Source of the DNA: Curtobacterium flaccumfaciens
GTDB lineage: Bacteria; Actinomycetota; Actinomycetes; Actinomycetales; Microbacteriaceae
Assembly (NCBI RefSeq): GCF_004361695.1
Contig: NZ_SNVW01000005.1
Coordinates: 180,291-244,290, forward strand
Reading direction: 5' to 3'
Length of the DNA stretch: 64,000 nucleotides
Made by a program: the position numbers and the translations under genes. The notes under the pieces are model-generated. The model was not told where the DNA came from, searched no databases, and was given only the letters and a program-made list of their open reading frames with translations. Positions within the stretch are counted from its first letter, which is position 1; the number at the start of each line of letters is the position of its first letter. Of this stretch, positions 34,031 through 42,364 are shown in pieces.

Positions 34031-34495
34031 ATGCTCCTCACCACCAACGCTCCGCGTCGCCGCCTGCTGCTGCAGGTCACGGCGACGTTGGCGTTGCTGC
34101 TGCTGGTCGGCTTCACGGTGCTGATGCACAGCATGCTCGGCCACACCACCGGCTCCGAGCACGCGATGACCGCAGCGTCAAGCGCCATGAGTGCCGAGCG
34201 TCCCCACGGCGCGCCCACCGGCCACGCTGAGCACGCCGCCGCACCCGCCAGCGCCGTCATGACGGTCCTCAGCGATGCCGGCTGTGACGGAGGGCTGTGC
34301 GCACTGATGTGTTCGCTGATGGGGATGGCGTGCGCGCTGACGATCGCCCTATTCGCGTGGGTGCTGCTGCGCGCCCGAAGCGGCGGAGTCCTCTACGTCC
34401 TGGCGCGGCTACTCGCGCTCGTTGACCGGGTGGCGCGTCGTGTCGCCCCACCGAAACCGCCGTCACTGACGGCGCTGCAGATCATTCGCATCTGA
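34031..34495 (+). CDS. small His/Met-rich membrane protein (DUF6153-like)
   Basis: This 154-residue protein has an N-terminal hydrophobic helix (RLLLQVTATLALLLLVGFTVLM), a His/Met-rich extracytoplasmic stretch (HSMLGHTTGSEHAMT, HAEHAA), then a Cys pair (GCDGGLCALMCSLMGMAC) in a second helix and a basic tail ending LQIIRI. The layout matches DUF6153-type proteins beside DUF305 genes. The His/Met/Cys content suggests copper handling. The start is uncertain: ATG 34031, or GTG 33944 in the same frame. Confidence 0.65.
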   Translation: MLLTTNAPRRRLLLQVTATLALLLLVGFTVLMHSMLGHTTGSEHAMTAASSAMSAERPHGAPTGHAEHAAAPASAVMTVLSDAGCDGGLCALMCSLMGMACALTIALFAWVLLRARSGGVLYVLARLLALVDRVARRVAPPKPPSLTALQIIRI

Positions 34496-34606
34496 TTCGT
34501 TCCCGCGGGATCCACCCACCTCGGGAGGTTCCCGCATGCCCGGAAACCCCGGGTAGGCACACGCCTGCCTGGATCACCTGACGCATCCACGGGAACGGAT
34601 CACCTC

Positions 34607-35212
34607 ATGCACACCACCACGCGTACCCTCGCCGCCGCCGCGGCACTCACCATCGGTCTCACCCTCGCCGGCTGCTCCACCAACAGCACCGGATCTTCCG
34701 ACAGCTCCTCGTCCTCGTCGTCAACGTCGGCGGCGTCGGCACACAACGACCAGGACGTGATGTTCACGCAGGGGATGCTGCCGCATCACCAGCAGGCGAT
34801 CGAGATGAGCGACATGCTCCTCGACAAGGGCTCCGACGTTGACGCCGATGTCGTCACCCTCGCCAACCAGATCAAGGCCGAGCAGGCACCGGAAATCAAG
34901 ATGATGACCGGTTGGCTGAAAACCTGGGGTGAACCCACCGCGACCTCGAGCATGTCTGGGATGGATCACTCCTCGATGTCGAGCGGGATGATGTCCGACT
35001 CCGACATGGACGCCCTCGACAAGGCCTCCGCCGCGGACGCCGGGAAGCTCTACCTCGAGCAGATGGTCGAACACCACACCAGCGCCGTCGACATGGCCAA
35101 GACCGAAGTTGACAAGGGCAAGAACACCGACGCGATCGCCCTGGCGAAGTCGATCGTGTCGAGCCAGACCGAGCAGATCAGCCAGATGAAGGACATGCTC
35201 GCGTCGATGTGA
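34607..35212 (+). CDS. DUF305 copper-associated lipoprotein
   Basis: This 201-residue protein has a lipoprotein signal (LTIGLTLAGCSTNSTG; the lipobox LAGC anchors Cys at about residue 24) and a Ser-rich linker. Two DUF305 halves follow, each with the metal-ligand helix: FTQGMLPHHQQAIEMSDM and YLEQMVEHHTSAVDMAK. A Met-rich bridge (MSGMDHSSMSSGMM) joins them. DUF305 proteins bind copper or similar metals at the outer face of the membrane. It is transcribed with the upstream DUF6153-like gene. Confidence 0.88.
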   Translation: MHTTTRTLAAAAALTIGLTLAGCSTNSTGSSDSSSSSSSTSAASAHNDQDVMFTQGMLPHHQQAIEMSDMLLDKGSDVDADVVTLANQIKAEQAPEIKMMTGWLKTWGEPTATSSMSGMDHSSMSSGMMSDSDMDALDKASAADAGKLYLEQMVEHHTSAVDMAKTEVDKGKNTDAIALAKSIVSSQTEQISQMKDMLASM

Positions 35213-35284
35213 CCCCGGCGTGGGCCGCGGTGATGCCCCCCCTCACTGCCGCGGCCCGCGACTGGCCCCGCCCCTACCAATGGG

Positions 35285-35298
35285 ACAGTACGCACTGT
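35285..35298. promoter_or_regulatory. putative CmtR operator
   Basis: Inverted repeat ACAGT-ACGC-ACTGT, 12 bp before the cmtR start codon, placed to overlap the promoter of cmtR and its downstream exporters. Confidence 0.6.
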
Positions 35299-35309
35299 AT
35301 GGTCATCAC

Positions 35310-35663
35310 ATGCTGACCAGTGCTTCCCGCGTTGACGTCATGAACCGGCTCGGTCGGGCGATGGCGGACCGGACCCGATCCCGCATCCTGCTCGAACTCC
35401 TGGATGGGCCGGGGTACCCGGGAAGGCTTGCGGAGACGCTGGGCCTCACGCGGTCGAACGTGTCGAATCATCTGACGTGTCTGCGTGGGTGCGGCATCGT
35501 CGTCGCAGTACCGGAGGGACGGTCAACCCGGTACGAGATCGCTGACCCGAACATTGGGGCGGCCTTGCACGCCCTGCTCGACGTCGTTCTCGCCGTCGAT
35601 GACGGTGTCGACTGCGTTGATGACGACTGCGTGGTCGAGATGAGCTGCGAGGTCTCCGCATGA
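35310..35663 (+). CDS. cmtR: Cd(II)/Pb(II)-sensing ArsR-family repressor CmtR
   Basis: This 117-residue winged-helix protein is very similar to Mycobacterium CmtR: MNRLGRAMADRTRSRILLEL, YPGRLAETLGLTRSNVSNHL and TCLRGCGIVVAVPEGR. The two recognition-helix cysteines (CLRGC, metal ligands in CmtR) and late cysteines (DCVDDDCVVEMSC) are present. Metal binding should release the operator upstream. Its stop overlaps the next exporter gene by ATGA. Confidence 0.92.
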   Translation: MLTSASRVDVMNRLGRAMADRTRSRILLELLDGPGYPGRLAETLGLTRSNVSNHLTCLRGCGIVVAVPEGRSTRYEIADPNIGAALHALLDVVLAVDDGVDCVDDDCVVEMSCEVSA

Positions 35664-36346
35664 CCGCCACGACCGCCGTCGGGACGCTGCAACCGGATCG
35701 GAAGCGCATCCTGCAGCGGCGCATCCGGTGGCTCGTCGCCGCGACGATCACCTACAACGTCATCGAAGCGATCATCGCGATCGCCGCCGGCACGGTGTCG
35801 TCGTCGACGGCGCTCATTGGGTTCGGTCTGGACTCGATCGTCGAGGTCCTCTCCGCCGCAGCCGTCGCGTGGCAGTTCGCCGGCCCGGACCCGGAGGCGC
35901 GGGAACGGGTTGCGTTGAAGGTGATCGCGGTGTCCTTCTTCGGTCTCGCGCTCTACGTCACCATCGACGCCATCCTGAGCCTGACCGGTCTCCGCTCCCC
36001 GGAGCACTCTACGGTCGGCATCATCCTGACAGCAGTCTCGCTGCTGGTGATGCCCGGGCTGAGCCTGTTCGAGCGCCGCACCGGCAAGGAACTCGGATCC
36101 GCGTCCGCCGTCGCAGACTCGAAGCAGACCCTGATCTGCTCCTACCTCTCCGCCGCGGTCCTGATCGGCCTGCTGCTGAACACCCTGTTCGGATGGGCCT
36201 GGGCAGACGCTGTCGCCGGTCTCGTGATCGTCGTCTTCGCGGTCCGGGAAGGCCTGGAAGCGTGGCGCGGGGAAGCGTGCGCCGTTCCCGCCTCGGTCCT
36301 CACCGGGGAACGCGAACACCACGACGACCACGACCACTGCTGCTGA
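35660..36346 (+). CDS. cation transporter, CDF-like
   Basis: This 228-residue protein has six predicted helices and CDF features: GFGLDSIVEVLSAAAVAWQ in helix 2 (D/E metal site) and ADSKQTLICSYLSAAVLIGL with WADAVAGLVIVVFAVREG further on. The tail is metal-binding (HHDDHDHCC). It lacks the cytoplasmic domain of large CDFs. It is translationally coupled to cmtR, so it is probably the Cd/Pb/Zn exporter under CmtR control. Confidence 0.85.
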   Translation: MTATTAVGTLQPDRKRILQRRIRWLVAATITYNVIEAIIAIAAGTVSSSTALIGFGLDSIVEVLSAAAVAWQFAGPDPEARERVALKVIAVSFFGLALYVTIDAILSLTGLRSPEHSTVGIILTAVSLLVMPGLSLFERRTGKELGSASAVADSKQTLICSYLSAAVLIGLLLNTLFGWAWADAVAGLVIVVFAVREGLEAWRGEACAVPASVLTGEREHHDDHDHCC

Positions 36347-36373
36347 CACCGCCTGCGACCAACGGAGAACCGG

Positions 36374-37285
36374 ATGACGCACGACCACGCTCACGGCAGC
36401 ACCATCAACCGGAAACGGCTCGCGATCGCGTTCGCGATCACCAGCACCGTCCTCGTCGCCGAAGTCATCGGAGCGATCTGGACGGGGTCCCTGGCGCTCC
36501 TGGTCGACGCGGGCCACATGCTCACCGACGCCGGCGGGCTCGGTGTCGCACTGCTCGCGACGACCCTCGCGATGCGGCCCGCCACCTCCCGCCGCACCTG
36601 GGGGTATGCACGAGCGGAGGTCCTTGCCGCGACCGCGCAGGCCGCGGTTCTGCTCGCAGTGGGGCTTTTCGTCCTCGTCGAAGGCATCCAACGCCTGGTC
36701 ACACCGCCGGAGATCCCGTCCGCGGGACTGCTGATCTTCGGCGTGATCGGGCTTGCCGGGAACCTCGTATCGATCCTCGTCCTCGCCTCCGGGCGGGGCG
36801 CGAACCTGAACCTGCGGGCCGCGTTCCTCGAGGTCGTCAACGACGCTCTCGGCTCGGTCGGGGTCATCATCGCCGCGATCGTCATTGCCATCACCGGCTG
36901 GGGCGGCGCAGACGCGATCGCCGCGATCCTCATCGGCGTGCTGATCCTGCCGCGCGCGTTCGTGCTGCTGAGGGACGCGGTCAACGTGCTGCTGGAAACC
37001 ACACCTGCCGGTCTTGATCTCGACGACGTCCGCGCCCACCTTGAAGCGCTCGAGCACGTTGAGGCGGTGCATGATCTGCACGCCTCTCAGATCGCGTCTG
37101 GGCTGCCCATCCTCACCGCGCATGTCACCATCACCCGTGACTGCTTCCGCGACGGTCACGCACCGGAGATCCTCGACCAGCTGCAGGCGTGTGTCGCGGA
37201 GCACTTCGACGTCAGCGTCGAGCACTCCACGTTCCAACTCGAGCCCGCTACCCACCGGGAACACGAACACACCCCGCACGCCTGA
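36374..37285 (+). CDS. CDF-family zinc/cadmium exporter (CzcD/ZitB-like)
   Basis: This 303-residue antiporter starts MTHDHAHGS (His-rich). Six helices hold the HxxxD-type sites (LLVDAGHMLTDAGGLGVALL, NDALGSVGVIIAAIV, ADAIAAILIGVLILPRA). A C-terminal cytoplasmic ferredoxin-like domain (VEAVHDLHASQIASGLPILTAHV) and an HREHEHTPHA tail follow. It lies 27 bp after the first CDF gene, so it is the last gene of the cmtR operon. Confidence 0.92.
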   Translation: MTHDHAHGSTINRKRLAIAFAITSTVLVAEVIGAIWTGSLALLVDAGHMLTDAGGLGVALLATTLAMRPATSRRTWGYARAEVLAATAQAAVLLAVGLFVLVEGIQRLVTPPEIPSAGLLIFGVIGLAGNLVSILVLASGRGANLNLRAAFLEVVNDALGSVGVIIAAIVIAITGWGGADAIAAILIGVLILPRAFVLLRDAVNVLLETTPAGLDLDDVRAHLEALEHVEAVHDLHASQIASGLPILTAHVTITRDCFRDGHAPEILDQLQACVAEHFDVSVEHSTFQLEPATHREHEHTPHA

Positions 37286-37333
37286 ACTGTGCGGCTTGAC
37301 AGCATCAGTGACAATGGATGCGGCCGTATTGGT

Positions 37334-37762
37334 ATGGCCACCACTCCCATGACGACACTTCGCCACCTCCCGCTCCGGCTGCTCCGCGCAGTCACCGCGG
37401 TCATCGCTGCCGTCCTGCTGCTACTCGGCGCCGTCACCCTGCAGAACAACGCAGCCCACACCGACACCGCCGTCACGACCCTCACCGCAGCACCGGCCAG
37501 CACCGCGAACGTCGGGCACGTGGAACCGCCGACGGTGCACATCGATGCCCACGACGGTGTCGGCGGGATCTTCTGCGCCCTACTTGGGCTCGTCGCGCTC
37601 GTCATCACGACGGCGATCACCCTCGCCCTCGCAAGCCGCATCGGGCAGCGCCAGAGGCCGTTGTTCACCCTGTCCCGGGTCCTCGCCCGTGTGCGACCGC
37701 CGCGGACGTTTGAGCGGTGGTCTGCGGTATCGCTGACCGGGCTCGCCATCGCCCGCATCTGA
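37334..37762 (+). CDS. small membrane protein resembling the DUF6153-like gene
   Basis: This 142-residue protein has an N-terminal helix (LLRAVTAVIAAVLLLLGAVTL), a Thr/Ala/His extracytoplasmic loop, a second helix with one Cys (GGIFCALLGLVALVITTAITLAL) and a basic end SLTGLAIARI. The two-helix plan and the final IxRI resemble the protein at 34031-34495, which suggests distant paralogues. The start is uncertain (ATG 37334 or 37349); neither has a clear ribosome site. Confidence 0.55.
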   Translation: MATTPMTTLRHLPLRLLRAVTAVIAAVLLLLGAVTLQNNAAHTDTAVTTLTAAPASTANVGHVEPPTVHIDAHDGVGGIFCALLGLVALVITTAITLALASRIGQRQRPLFTLSRVLARVRPPRTFERWSAVSLTGLAIARI

Positions 37763-37844
37763 TCAGCCTTCCGGGCGACCCCGATCATCGGGGCCGTCAG
37801 CCGTGCCCTGCCCGCACTCGCCCCGGAATCGCTTGATCGGAACC

Positions 37845-38678
37845 GTGACCACCACCATCCCCACCCCTTCCCTGCCCACTCACCTCACTCGCCGCGCCGC
37901 CCTCGACGCCGAACGCGCCGCAGCCCGCGGCCTACGTCGACCCGTGCGCAGCAACTCACTGAACCGCGCAGACCGAACCCGTCGCCGACGGGCGGCGCCT
38001 TCCGTGGACGCATCGACCGGCGCTGCCGCTGTGATGGTGCTCTTCGCATCCGCGGCGCTCCCGGCGCACACCGCTGCAGCAGCCACGCCGGAGGCTGTGG
38101 TCGCACCGGCCCTGAACGGCCAGAGCCTCACCGTCGCAGCATCGGCGCTCGACCCGACCCTGCAGCGAGACGGCTTCACGGTCACCACCCGCGCCGCGGC
38201 GGCGGTGGCGCAGCAAAGCTCGGCGCCGGCTCCGGGGGCGTCGAAGCCAGGGGCGGTGCAGTGGCCGTTCCCCGGTGGCGCGCCGTTGAGCTCGGGCTTC
38301 GGCTACCGGCTGGCGCCGTGCGCCACCTGCTCAACGAACCACCAGGGGCTCGACCTCGTGCCCGGCGCCGGCACTCCAATTCAGGTCGTCGCCGATGGCG
38401 TCGTCCGGATCGCCGGCCGGCACTCGGAGTTCGGCCAGTACGCCGTTATCGACCACCGCGTCAACGGCCGGCTCGTGTCGACCCTGTACGCACACATGGT
38501 GATCGGTTCCTCACCGCTGTCCGCCGGTCAGCTCGTCACCGCCGGGGATCTGGTGGGCCTGGTCGGTTCCTCCGGCCGCAGCACGGGCGCCCACCTGCAC
38601 TTCGAGGTCCGCGCCAACGGCACCACCCCAATCGACCCCGCTGCCTGGCTGCGCGCCAACGCCGCCAGGATGTCCTGA
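37845..38678 (+). CDS. M23-family peptidoglycan peptidase
   Basis: This 277-residue protein has a long basic N-terminus, one hydrophobic segment (AAAVMVLFASAALPAHTAAA) and a C-terminal LytM/M23 domain: NHQGLDLVPGAGTPIQVVADG (HxxxD zinc ligands), YAHM and GAHLHFEVR (HxH). It should cut peptide cross-links outside the membrane. The start is taken as GTG 37845. copC starts 14 bp downstream, a strange neighbour for a wall hydrolase. Confidence 0.85.
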   Translation: MTTTIPTPSLPTHLTRRAALDAERAAARGLRRPVRSNSLNRADRTRRRRAAPSVDASTGAAAVMVLFASAALPAHTAAAATPEAVVAPALNGQSLTVAASALDPTLQRDGFTVTTRAAAAVAQQSSAPAPGASKPGAVQWPFPGGAPLSSGFGYRLAPCATCSTNHQGLDLVPGAGTPIQVVADGVVRIAGRHSEFGQYAVIDHRVNGRLVSTLYAHMVIGSSPLSAGQLVTAGDLVGLVGSSGRSTGAHLHFEVRANGTTPIDPAAWLRANAARMS

Positions 38679-38692
38679 CGAAAGGCTTTCCC

Positions 38693-39295
38693 GTGCGTCT
38701 GCGCGCTCTCGCCCTCACCATCTTCCCGATCGCTCTTGCCACGGCGCTGCTCGTACCGGCCGCCCCGGCTGCTGCGCACGACGCGCTCGCCTCGGCGACA
38801 CCGGCCGTGAACGGCACCGTTTCCGGCGACCTCGACCAGGTCACCCTGACGTTCTCCGAAGCCCCACTCGCCGGTCTGGAATCGGGCCTGATCATTCAAG
38901 TCACTGGACCCGATGGTGCCGAAACCTCCACCGGCACGGTCCGTGTGGATGGCAGCACCCTGACGAAACCCGTCGACCTCACCAAACCCGGCACGTACAA
39001 CCTCGGCTGGCGCAGCGTCTCCGTCGACGGTCACCCCATCTCCGGCACCTACCAGTTCACTTCCACCGGAGCACCCACCGCCCCAGCCAGCACCCCCACC
39101 GGCACGCCGACGGCATCAGCTGCCCCGGAGCCGGCATCCGCCACGGAACCGTCCGCCACGCCTACGGCCGCTGCAGACAGTGCGCGAGACACCGGGCCCG
39201 CGGTGTGGGTACTCGCCGGCCTGACCGCGGTGCTGTTCCTCGCGATCATCGCCGTGCTGCTCATCACCCGACGCCGACCGAAGAGCACCGAATGA
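38693..39295 (+). CDS. copC: CopC-domain copper-resistance protein
   Basis: This 200-residue protein has a signal peptide ending APAAAHDAL, so cleavage leaves the copper-binding N-terminal His. The CopC Ig-like fold follows: PAVNGTVSGDLDQVTLTFSE, GTYNLGWRSVSVDGHPISG (second His site). A Pro/Thr linker and a C-terminal transmembrane helix (VLAGLTAVLFLAIIAVLLI) anchor it to the membrane. The GTG at 38693 was chosen to include the signal peptide. The last codon overlaps the next M23 gene (ATGA). Confidence 0.9.
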   Translation: MRLRALALTIFPIALATALLVPAAPAAAHDALASATPAVNGTVSGDLDQVTLTFSEAPLAGLESGLIIQVTGPDGAETSTGTVRVDGSTLTKPVDLTKPGTYNLGWRSVSVDGHPISGTYQFTSTGAPTAPASTPTGTPTASAAPEPASATEPSATPTAAADSARDTGPAVWVLAGLTAVLFLAIIAVLLITRRRPKSTE

Positions 39296-40512
39296 TTCGC
39301 CGCAGCATAATTGCCGCGGTGACCGCGGCCGCCATCGTGGGCGCTGTTCTTCCCGCATCCACTGCCGCCGCCGCGCCGGCACCGACCTGGGCTGACGTGC
39401 TCGCAGCCCGCGGCGACGAAGCAGCCGCGACAGCCAAAGCCGCCGAACTGACCGCACTCATCGCCACGCTCGAGGGTGAGACCGCTACAGCGGCTGCAGC
39501 GGCCAAAGCGCGCGGCAAGGAGCTGCAGGAAGCCCAAGACGCTGCCGATGAGGCTGCCGGCCGCTACGACAAGCTCACCGAGCAGGCCGCCCGCGCCCGC
39601 GAAGACGCCGCCGGCGCAGAAGAGCAGATCGCGTCCTGGTCGGGCTACCTGTCCCGTTCCGCCGGACGTGACCTGTCCGTCAGTGTCGGGACCGACACTG
39701 GAAACCTCCTCGAACGGCTCGGCACCGCGGCGAAAGTCACCGACACGATGAACGCCGCCCTCGAGGACGCTGCCACCCGTGCCGGCACTGCGACCGCGCT
39801 CGGACGGCAAGCCGCCGCCGCACGAACGGCCCGCGACCGGCTCCGCAACGACGCTGCAGCTACCTTCCAAGCGGCGACCACCGCTGCGGAACAGGCGGCG
39901 GCCGCGGAAGCGACGCAGCGCACCCGGAAGCGCGAGCTCAGTGACCAGCTCGCTGTCCTCCGTAACCGGACCCTCAGCACCGAGGCGGCGTACACGGAAG
40001 CGGAACGCCGACGCGCCGAGGCGGCCCGTGCCGCCGCAGCGGCCGCCGCTGCTCGTGCTGCGCAAGCACGCCCGCAGCCGGTGACCAATCCCGGTGCTGT
40101 ATCGGCGGCCGGATGGACGATGCCGATCACCTCGTACGGGTCGTACCAGTCGTACGGGAACCGCCTGCACCCCGTGCTCGGCTACTACCGCATGCACGCC
40201 GGCGACGACTTCGGCACCCCCTGCGGCACCGGCCTCTACGCCGCATCCGCCGGCACCGTCACCTACGCCGGCCCGTACGGCGGCTACGGGAATCTCATCA
40301 CCATCGACCACGGCAACGGTGTCACCAGCAACTACGCCCACATGTTCCCCGACGGTGTCCTCGCCCGCGCTGGCCAACGCGTCAGCGCCGGACAGAACAT
40401 CGCCGCCGTCGGCAACGCCGGCCTGTCCACCGGCTGCCACCTCCACTTCGAGATCCGCCAAAACGGTGCCGCCATCTCGCCCATGCCGTTCCTCAACGCC
40501 CGCGGCGTCTGA
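39292..40512 (+). CDS. coiled-coil M23 peptidoglycan peptidase (EnvC/NlpD-like)
   Basis: This 406-residue exported protein has a signal peptide (IIAAVTAAAIVGAVLPAS) and a long Ala-rich coiled coil (residues about 40-250). The C-terminal LytM domain has MHAGDDFGTPCGTG (HxxxD), YAHMFPDG and GCHLHFEIRQNG (HxH), so the zinc site is complete. It is coupled to copC by ATGA and followed 15 bp later by a DsbA-like gene. This suggests that the four exported proteins form one operon. Confidence 0.88.
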   Translation: MIRRSIIAAVTAAAIVGAVLPASTAAAAPAPTWADVLAARGDEAAATAKAAELTALIATLEGETATAAAAAKARGKELQEAQDAADEAAGRYDKLTEQAARAREDAAGAEEQIASWSGYLSRSAGRDLSVSVGTDTGNLLERLGTAAKVTDTMNAALEDAATRAGTATALGRQAAAARTARDRLRNDAAATFQAATTAAEQAAAAEATQRTRKRELSDQLAVLRNRTLSTEAAYTEAERRRAEAARAAAAAAAARAAQARPQPVTNPGAVSAAGWTMPITSYGSYQSYGNRLHPVLGYYRMHAGDDFGTPCGTGLYAASAGTVTYAGPYGGYGNLITIDHGNGVTSNYAHMFPDGVLARAGQRVSAGQNIAAVGNAGLSTGCHLHFEIRQNGAAISPMPFLNARGV

Positions 40513-40527
40513 CCCCTAGGAGCCCAC

Positions 40528-41214
40528 ATGACCCGCAGTGCCCGTATCGGGATCACCTCCGGCATCATCGCCGGCGTCATCGTCCTCATCGTCGTGATCG
40601 CCGTCATCATCCGCCTCAGCACCCCCAGCACCGCCACCCCAAGCGCCGCCGACATGACCGCGTCCCCGGCCGCTCCGCTCGTCCGCGACGACACGCACAT
40701 CCTGGGAACGCCCGGCACCAGCGGCGTCACCGTTGTCGAGTTCCTCGACTTCGAATGCGAAGCGTGCGGTGCGTTCTACCCCTACGTCGAACAGCTTCGG
40801 AAGGACTACGCCGGCGACGTGACCTTCGCGTTCCGCTACTTCCCCCTCCCCGGCCACGGCAACGCCCGAAACGCCGCCAACGCGGTCGAAGCCGCCGCCC
40901 GGCAAGACCAGCTCGAACCCATGTACCAGCGCATGTTCACCACACAAGCGGAATGGGGCGAACGCGGAACGGACTCCCAAGCCAAACGATTCCGCGGTTA
41001 CGCAAAGAGCTTCGGCCTCGACATGAGCCAGTACGACCGTGATGTCGCCAGCAAGAGCGTCCGGGACCGCATTCAGCAAGACGTCACCGACGGCGCTGCC
41101 CTCGGGGTGCAGAGCACCCCCTCGTTCTTCGTCGACGGTGAACTCGTGCAACTGAGCACCTACGACGACCTCGAGCAAGCCATCACCACAGCGCTCGAGC
41201 GGCAGGATGGCTGA
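40528..41214 (+). CDS. membrane-anchored DsbA-family thiol oxidoreductase
   Basis: This 228-residue protein has an N-terminal helix (SGIIAGVIVLIVVIAVIIRL) and an extracytoplasmic thioredoxin fold with active site EFLDFECEACGAFYP (CEAC), plus the cis-Pro loop GVQSTPSFFVDG. It is like DsbA/BdbD proteins of actinobacteria, which form disulfides in exported proteins. The stop overlaps the TlpA-like gene by ATGA. Confidence 0.9.
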   Translation: MTRSARIGITSGIIAGVIVLIVVIAVIIRLSTPSTATPSAADMTASPAAPLVRDDTHILGTPGTSGVTVVEFLDFECEACGAFYPYVEQLRKDYAGDVTFAFRYFPLPGHGNARNAANAVEAAARQDQLEPMYQRMFTTQAEWGERGTDSQAKRFRGYAKSFGLDMSQYDRDVASKSVRDRIQQDVTDGAALGVQSTPSFFVDGELVQLSTYDDLEQAITTALERQDG

Positions 41215-41849
41215 TGGCGCCCCGACCCGGACAGACACAGCCCCACCCGAGCCGCCTCCGAGGCACGCTGATCAGCGCAGCAGCTCTGCTCGTCGCGGTG
41301 GCCGTCGCGGGCTGTTCGGACAGCAGCAATGACGACCTTTCCGGGCAGTACAAGTCCGGCACAACCCAGAACTACGTCTCCGGCGACGGCGCTGTCACCC
41401 AAGTACCGCCTGCGGGCAGAACCGACCCCATCAGCTTCGACGTGACCGCCAGCGACGGCAGCCGCTTCAGCTCTGACGGCCTCGTCGGCACCGTCGTCGT
41501 CATCAACTTCTGGTACGCCAGCTGCCCGCCCTGCCGAGCGGAAGCGAAGCACCTCAACGCCGTCAACGACCGCTTCCAGGATCAAGACGTCCAGTTCATC
41601 GGTGTCAACGTGCGCGATCAGCAGTCCACCGCCGAGGCATTCGAGCGTCGCTTCAACGTCCGCTACCCGTCGGTCATCGACGCGAATGAGGGGCGCATGC
41701 AACTGGCTCTATCGGGCCAAGTCGCACCAAATGCGGTCCCGACGACGATCGTGCTCGACACGAAGGGTCGCGTCGCAGCGCGCGTGCTCGGGGCTATCGA
41801 CGGCCCCGGCACGCTCTCCGCGCTCGTCACCGACGAACTCGGTACCTAA
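41214..41849 (+). CDS. TlpA/ResA-like thioredoxin-fold lipoprotein
   Basis: This 211-residue protein has the lipobox VAVAGC (Cys at about residue 34) and a redoxin fold with active site FWYASCPPCRAEAKHLN (CPPC) and cis-Pro PNAVPTTIVLD. It probably reduces or re-oxidises exported thiols next to the DsbA partner. It overlaps the previous gene by one base pair of codons (ATGA-type). It is the last gene before the convergent arsR. Confidence 0.88.
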   Translation: MAPRPGQTQPHPSRLRGTLISAAALLVAVAVAGCSDSSNDDLSGQYKSGTTQNYVSGDGAVTQVPPAGRTDPISFDVTASDGSRFSSDGLVGTVVVINFWYASCPPCRAEAKHLNAVNDRFQDQDVQFIGVNVRDQQSTAEAFERRFNVRYPSVIDANEGRMQLALSGQVAPNAVPTTIVLDTKGRVAARVLGAIDGPGTLSALVTDELGT

Positions 41850-41894
41850 GCACCCGCCGTCCGCCACCGTAGGACGCGGCGGCATTGCTGCGGG

Positions 41895-42248
41895 TCAGCG
41901 CGACGGCGCAGTGATCAAACCGGCGAGAGTGTCGAGCGCGCCGGGCACGAGGGAGAAGTACGCCCACGTGCCGCGCTTCTCGCGGTGCAGGATTCCCGCG
42001 TCGACGAGGACCTTGAGGTGGTGTGACACGGTCGGCTGTGACAGGCCGAGCGGTTCCTGCAGGTCACACACGCAGGCTTCGGCGCCGTCGTGCGCGGCGA
42101 CCATCGAGATGAGTCGGAGCCGCGCCGGGTCCGCGATCGCCTTGAGCGACTTCGCGAGGACCTCGGCGGATGCCTGGTCCATCGCCTCGGTCGTGACGGG
42201 CGAGCAGCACGCGGTGACGTCCTGAATGGGAAGCAGCTCGATCGTCAT
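41895..42248 (-). CDS. arsR: ArsR-family metalloregulator of the arsenic operon
   Basis: This 117-residue winged-helix repressor has ADPARLRLISMVAAHDGAEA, CVCDLQEPLGLSQPTVSHHL (the ELCVCD-like metal site) and REKRGTWAYFSL. An N-terminal Cys pair (TACCSPV) may add thiol ligands. I chose ATG 42248 (MTIELLPIQ). It is divergent from the flavoprotein-arsB-arsC operon; the inverted repeat between them is a likely operator. Confidence 0.9.
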   Translation of the reverse strand: MTIELLPIQDVTACCSPVTTEAMDQASAEVLAKSLKAIADPARLRLISMVAAHDGAEACVCDLQEPLGLSQPTVSHHLKVLVDAGILHREKRGTWAYFSLVPGALDTLAGLITAPSR

Positions 42249-42292
42249 GACCTCATCCTCCCATGGACTTCGACACGCGTCTATATTTACGC

Positions 42293-42318
42293 ACATCGAT
42301 ATCGACGTGCTTCGATGT
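42293..42318. promoter_or_regulatory. putative ArsR operator
   Basis: Inverted repeat ACATCGA (42293-42299) and TCGATGT (42312-42318), with a further TCGATATCGA core, in the 116-bp arsR/flavoprotein divergent spacer. Confidence 0.65.
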
Positions 42319-42364
42319 AGCTGCCGGCTCTCGGCTCCCGCTCGATCCGTGAAGGACCAGCCTG

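Noticed and set aside
35468..37366. 632-residue minus-strand frame opposite cmtR and the CDF exporters
   Set aside because: Mirror frame of three well-supported genes, with Arg/Gly/Asp-rich composition.
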